Origin: Raphanus sativus
Lineage: Eukaryota > Streptophyta > Magnoliopsida > Brassicales > Brassicaceae
Direction: 5' to 3'
Assembly: GCF_000801105.2 (NCBI RefSeq)
Contig: NC_079516.1
Span: 5,208,001 to 5,272,000 of the forward strand
Length of the DNA stretch: 64,000 bases
Shown piece after piece: positions 58,816-64,000 of this stretch. Within the stretch, counting starts at the first letter, position 1; each line of letters starts with the position of its first letter. The translations under genes were made by a program, and so were the position numbers. The notes beneath the pieces are model-generated. The model did not search any database and was not told where the DNA came from. It worked only from the letters and a program-made list of their open reading frames with translations.

Positions 58816-60199
58816 TAAACCTGGCTATACAAGCATCTCTCTGATAGACTGCTGCTGAAACCAAGGACATGCAAGAGACAACTTAGGGAACTGAAGCATC
58901 TTACTAGACACAGAAAGAAAAGCTTGGACTTTTTCTCTATTGGAAAAAGAGTCTTTGAAAGTTGTAACTTTTTCGGAAAACACGAGGCTTAATTCAGATA
59001 ATCCGGATCTGCCAGACTGAACACATGTCATGAAGAATTTAAAATAAAGCAAAGATTAATTACTGAGGAATCTACACGGTCAGGTTTTTATTGTACATTG
59101 TTTTCAATCCACGACACTGCTGATCATTTAAGATGCCTCTTTATCAAGTCCCTCACTTTTTAGTCTTTTTTTTCCTGAAAATATTATTCATAGTGAAATA
59201 TACGGCGTGATACATAAGCTGGCAGATATCAACTTTCCAATTATACCAGCCTAAAGTACATGCAGCTAAAACCTATACCGGGGCAATTTACAAACACAAA
59301 GATAGATTAGAAGTAAGAGAGCAATTTATCAAGTCCCTCCCTTTTTGGTCTTTGCCAAGTTTTTCCTTAGGGAGGAGTTCTTGTTTTTCTCTTTCAGTTG
59401 GAGGTAGTATGATTGATAGCTCTTTTAGAATAAAAGTATGGAGTAAAAGTTTTTGCTACTCCAGGTTTTATTTAACTTTACCAATCAAGTGAAAAGGTCG
59501 AAATAAGGTTTTACTTTTTTATTTTTGCTTGTTTTATCACTAAATAAGGTTTTACTTTAATTCTATGTTTTAAGTAAAAAAAAGTTTCCCCGCTGAAATA
59601 TTTTTTCCTTTCTCAATTTATGACTATATTTTTTTCCTTCTATTAGAGAGAAACTAAGAATTACAAAATATATCAATATAACTATAGAAAATAATTTAGA
59701 TAATACAAAAAGATATGACAACAATATACATAAGAAAAAAAAACAAATATTATTAATTAAATAAAGTGACTAAATTACTCCAAACCTTTATTTTAACTTC
59801 ACAGCTAAATATTAAACTTTAAATTCTAATCGCTTAATTTAAACATAAAGAAAAGTATATTTTTAATTTTTGATTAATATTATCTTAGGATATTTCTTTT
59901 TATCTTTTATTTACTCTTTCTTTTCTTTTTCTCTTAGTTTGACTATATTAATCTACCATCTGAGATTTTTCTTGTAACTCACTAGCGAGAATTTCAGTAG
60001 CATTATAGTTCCTTGAAAGAAATTTATGAGGTCTTTCTTTTTAACAAAAAGTTCATGAGTTCTGAACCGAAATACAACCCTCACGTTACTTTTTTTTCTT
60101 TTCATTGGACTAGTAATCACTAAAAATTTAGAGAAACAGATCGAAACTATGTGTTTTGTCCGTACATTCGGAAAACTGATTTCTCGATTGGGAGAGGAA
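58816..60199. other. Intergenic DNA, no gene seen
   Basis: It includes a 75-codon minus-strand frame (58825-59052; LSLVFSEKVTTFKDSF ...) that I do not recognise. There is also a direct repeat (ttatcaagtccctc at about 59131 and 59327). Otherwise AT-rich. Confidence 0.45.
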
Positions 60200-61080
60200 G
60201 GGGGGAATATGTTTCTCAGTTTTGGCGGGAAAACATTATTTTTCGATTTTGGCGGAAAAACTTGATTTCTCGATTCTGGCAGAAAAACGTGATTTCTCAG
60301 TTTTGGCAGAAAAACGTGATTTTCGAGTAAAAACATGTTTTTGGGTTTTGCAAAAAAACATGATTTTTTATTTGGTGGAAAATATAATTTTTACGACCGT
60401 GGCATAAAATATAGTTTTATAGTTTTGGCGAGAAAAAATAGTTATGTAACTTTAAAGAAAAAATGTATTTTCAAAAAAAATATTAAAAGAATTGATAAAT
60501 ACTAACAGAAACTGGTTTCTATTGGTATCGGACATTTGTTTGGACCATTGTTCAATATAGACAATCCAATACTGTACATAGTTGAAATGGTCCAATTGGA
60601 CAATGGAGAGACCATTTGACAGCTCTACCTCCACCACATAATTCTTAGTTTCTCAGTTTTGGCGGGGAAACATTATTTTTCGATTTTGGCGGAAAAACGT
60701 GATTTCTCGATTTTGGCAGAAAAACGTGATTTCTCAGTTTTGGCGGAAAACGTGATTTTCGGGTAAAAAACATGTTTTTTTGGTTTTGCGGAAAACATGA
60801 TTTTTTATTTGGTGGAAAATATAATTTTTACGACCGTGGCATAAAATATATTTTTATAGTTTTGGCCAGAAAAAATAGTTATGTAACTTTAAAAAAAATT
60901 ATTTTCAAAAAAAAATTTAAAAAATTGATAAATACTAATAGAAACTGGTCTCTATTGGTATTGGACATTTGTTTGGACCATTGTTCAATATAGACAATCC
61001 AATACCGTACATAGTTGAAATGGTTCAATTGGACAATAGAAAGACCATTTGGCAGCTCTACCTTCACCACATAATTCTTA
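60200..61080. repeat. E2F-motif repeats, copies B and C in tandem
   Basis: Two consecutive copies of about 430 bp (about 60200-60640 and 60650-61080). Each begins with four or five units of ttttggcgg-aaaacgtgatttctcga and ends with the conserved segment ttggacaat...gaccatttg.cagctctacc. One exact TTTGGCGGGAAA is at 60221-60232; other units deviate by one or two bases (for example tttggcggggaaac at about 60659). The two copies are very similar to each other, so they arose by a recent tandem duplication or paired insertion. Confidence 0.75.
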
Positions 61081-61678
61081 AAATTTGGGGTCCCAAATCT
61101 CAAAAGAAATTATTAGTTCACCAAATTTTGTCTATATTATAAAATGAAAAGAAACAAGATTTTTTTTTTAATTTTATTTATTCAAGTTCTAAAGAACCTG
61201 ATTATTTTTGCGTTTCAAATTTATTTCACAAAATCTTTTATGCTTCTATTTTCTTATTTTTTCAATGCCATATTTAGTGGAAGAATGCTGATGATTAGCC
61301 TGCTAGATTTTGTTTTAAAAAACATTTTGGAAAGAAAAAGTTGTTCCAATATAGTTGTCGTTTTCCAGGAAACAATGCAAAATTGCAAATTATATTGCAA
61401 AAGACTATAATCACCCTATAGTTACCCCACTTCACGTGCTTTAGTATACAAAATAATCAATTAATGAAAGATAAGTTGAATTTAGAGCTATATTTAGAAA
61501 ATTAGTTGAATGTCAAATCTCAAAGTGCCCAGGTGGCATACGCATTTAGGAAAGATCTTGAAAGTTTAGTATAGTGCACAACCCACTAATAGATAATGGT
61601 ACTTTGTCATGTTTGCAATTAATTAGAGACCTAATCAACCAACGTAATATACTACGGATAATACCACTACTAAATTCT
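61081..61678. other. AT-rich intergenic DNA, no gene seen
   Basis: An 88-codon frame at 61144-61410 is AT-driven with no recognisable domain. Nothing else. Confidence 0.45.
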
Positions 61679-62085
61679 ATTAAGGTTCTGTTCATTTATG
61701 TGACGCGTGATTTACAACGTGCACCTAAGATTACGTTCGTTTAGCTATCGCGTGACATACGACTAAAAATGCGGCATCTGAGTAAACTTATGTTGTTTAT
61801 GTGTCGCACGATCTTCAATCTGCGACCTGCAGCCAGTTGAGCAATCAATTTTTTTTTAATTTTTACTCATTATTTTCTCGGAAGACTTGAATCAGAACTT
61901 GCGACTAGTTACACGATCAGTAGCACAGCATCAAAATGAACAACAAGACTTGCGACTAATCGCATGTCATAAATTATACGATATCAAAACAAACAATAAT
62001 ATGCGACATGCGACTGGTCGCATATTGTATATGTCGAAAGTCGTAAATCGTGCTACAGGTAAACGAAGAAGGTCAAGTAAATAAA
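61679..62085. repeat. Possible MITE with gcgac/gtcgc palindromes
   Basis: The left part (gttctgttcatttatgtgac...cgtgatttac) and the right part (gtcgtaaatcgtgctacagg...aaacgaa) are imperfect inverted repeats. The interior has repeated gcgact/agtcgc motifs. Borders and target duplication are unclear. Confidence 0.4.
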
Positions 62086-64000
62086 GAATACCACTACTAT
62101 ACAAATATACAAATATCCATATAATAATTGTTTTTGTGGAAAATTTCATTCTTGAGTAATTGCTTTCCACCGTAAAAAAATAATAATTTAGATTTGTTTT
62201 ACAAGTCACTATTTAGACAAACAATTAGAGAAAAAGGTCAAATAAATATTGAACTTACACACTTTACCAAGAAAAACACACTCTTCACTATTCCAAAAAT
62301 ATATGAACTTGTGTTGACCAAACCAATTATGTATAACTTTAGTTAACATTAGTTTCACATAATCAAGGTTTATTTGAGTAGAAATTAAAACAATTTTTTA
62401 CAAAAATTAAAAAATTAAAAAAGTTCACAATAAAATATTAAAATTACACATTTTTGCTACGAATACTAACATTTCATTGATACAATAATATAAACTTATT
62501 TTGGTTAAAACAAATTATATATAAATCAAGAATCCAATCCGAACAAAAAATAAGTTTATAATTTTTGGATCAGTGAGAAGTTCATGCATTTTAGTAAAAT
62601 GTGTAAATTTAATATTCTTTCGGTGATTTTTTTAGTTTTTTTTAACAAAACAAGATTGTTTTGATTTCCGCTAAAAATAAACGTCAATTAAGTAAAATTA
62701 TTTTTGACTAAAATTAAATCTAATTTGGCCACATAAGTTTGTATGTTTTTTAGATTAATAAAAAGTTCTTAAATTTTTTGACAAAAGTTTGTAAATTCAG
62801 TATTACCAATTTCTCAAATGAATATGATTGGTAACAACATAAATATGACAATGGAAAATAAATTCTTGTAACAGAATAACATATACATATCAAAAAATTT
62901 AGCAAAGTAATGACAAATGATTTAACATAAATTTCGATATATTCATGTGATTAGAAATAATATGTTAGAATCTATTTATTTTATTAGTTGTCATTTATAA
63001 AATAAAACAACATGTTAAATGGTTTTGTGTACAAAGCTCAGGCAAAAAAAGGCTTTTGTTGTGAAATAAGATGAGGTATATATAAACTATATGTAGTGTT
63101 TATTAATATAATATATATGTAACTTTGTGTGTGTGTAATAAAGAGAGAGATGTAGAAGTGTCGTGAGTGAAAAGAGAGATTATGAGATTATGTGCAGGTT
63201 TAGGCACGGATCGTTATGAGATTATGTGCAGGTTTAGGCACGGATCGAATATTAATAAATTTTTTACTATTTATTATTATTTTTTTCTTTTTTGCTTAAA
63301 AGATGTTAAATCCGGGTTAATGATGACACAAGCCTAACTCCCGGATGGAGGTACAGCCCACGGATAGACCCTTTCCTGGGCATTCAAATGAGTCGAAAGC
63401 AATGGACCCATATCCATGTGGCCAGTGGGAATCGAACCCGGGACCGTATTTAGGAAATATCTAATGTTTTATTTTATTTGCTTTGAAAAACAAGAATATT
63501 CAATTTTTCGGATATAAGAAAAAGAGAGAATTGTGTGTGTAAGCGACGCGAATAGTAAGAGAAAGAGTGACTAAGGGAGTTCTATTGGCACTAGACTAAC
63601 CAAGACTTTAATTAACAAAGTATATTTGATTTTCTTTAGAAACCTACTAAGGGGGTTTTATTGGGAGAGTGATTTATATAGATTGTGTGGATTTCATAAG
63701 TTACAGATTTTTAAAAAGTTGTAATATTTCCGTGGACTTTTAAGTTTTTAACAAATATGCGTATCCTTGCAACTTTTATAGATTCTCACGGATTTTCGTA
63801 GATTCATATTAACGTCTAATCTATTAATTTAGGGACTATCTACTATTTGAAGTTCTCATTTAAATTTTGGACTCTTTCATAGTTGTTGCTAGAATATATC
63901 ATGCCTCCTATACAATGCAACCTACCAACTTAAATTAAACCAAACCTTAACCAACATAGATTAGTTAAACCTAACCAGTAACACTTTTATAATATTTTTG
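62086..64000. other. AT-rich intergenic DNA to the window end
   Basis: No gene is visible. Notable are a 34-bp tandem duplication at 63181-63247 (tatgagattatgtgcagg...) and a block at about 63300-63470 with a perfect RNA polymerase III B-box on minus (GGTTCGATTCC at 63439-63429). The latter suggests a tRNA-derived SINE or tRNA-like remnant; no A-box is recognisable. Confidence 0.45.

Noticed and set aside
58825..59052. 75-codon minus-strand gene
   Set aside because: No recognised domain, start context or splice partners, and it ends in DNA between repeats.
63310..63470. tRNA gene on minus (perfect B-box GGTTCGATTCC)
   Set aside because: No acceptor stem, anticodon arm or A-box can be folded around it; it is more likely a SINE or tRNA-like remnant.

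Overview
The window is nuclear DNA from a plant of the mustard family (Brassicaceae) outside Arabidopsis, most likely a Brassica/Raphanus-type genome. The genes have plant introns, and recognisable products follow the order of Arabidopsis chromosome 3 from about AT3G14790 down to AT3G14590. The gaps between genes are filled with transposons typical of Brassiceae. Gene identities rest on remembered protein families plus this gene order; no search was run.

Layout. 1-5532: a Copia LTR retrotransposon cut by the window edge, with ruined gag/integrase and a nearly open RT-RNase H part. 5605-12607: a second, young Copia element with two 308-bp LTRs (one difference), a 5-bp target duplication, intact gag and pol, and a 100-N assembly gap in its leader. 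12785-15350: RHM3 (UDP-rhamnose synthase, minus). 15351-18900: MITEs and a Helitron end. 18926-20244: SWEET2 (six coding exons, plus). 20787-21317: a small membrane-anchored protein (minus). 22408-22539: a relict of an FLX-like gene. 23073-23174: a U6 snRNA gene (minus), divergent from a PPR gene (23363-25344, plus) with one frameshift. 25695-28199: MPK19, a TDY-type MAP kinase (nine coding exons, minus).

28200-37695 has no intact host gene. It holds a hAT-like element with an 8-bp target duplication and a Helitron (31625-36261) into which a Pack-MULE (32292-36233, 9-bp target duplication) has inserted. The MULE carries fragments of three unrelated host genes: a fibrillin, the mitochondrial ATP synthase OSCP subunit and, less certainly, an HD-Zip I factor. 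37696-48716 is a tandem CYP72A cytochrome P450 array, all on minus: two intact genes, one fragment, one clear pseudogene and one gene with a single-base frameshift. Its repeat units carry pieces of the 5' region of the neighbouring RPL18A-like pseudogene (49298-50133). 51452-54368 is NTMC2T6.2 (SMP plus C2 domain, ten exons, plus). 54369-64000 is gene-free repeat DNA: E2F-motif-bearing repeats, nested hAT/Helitron and Stowaway MITEs, and a TRIM retrotransposon.

The host genes do not form a pathway; they are a conserved syntenic run. The most unusual material is mobile: the gene-fragment MULE inside a Helitron, and the young Copia element whose gag and pol are separate ORFs, each starting just after a splice-acceptor-like sequence. 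I did not find a clearly new biological system. These two are the best candidates for follow-up.
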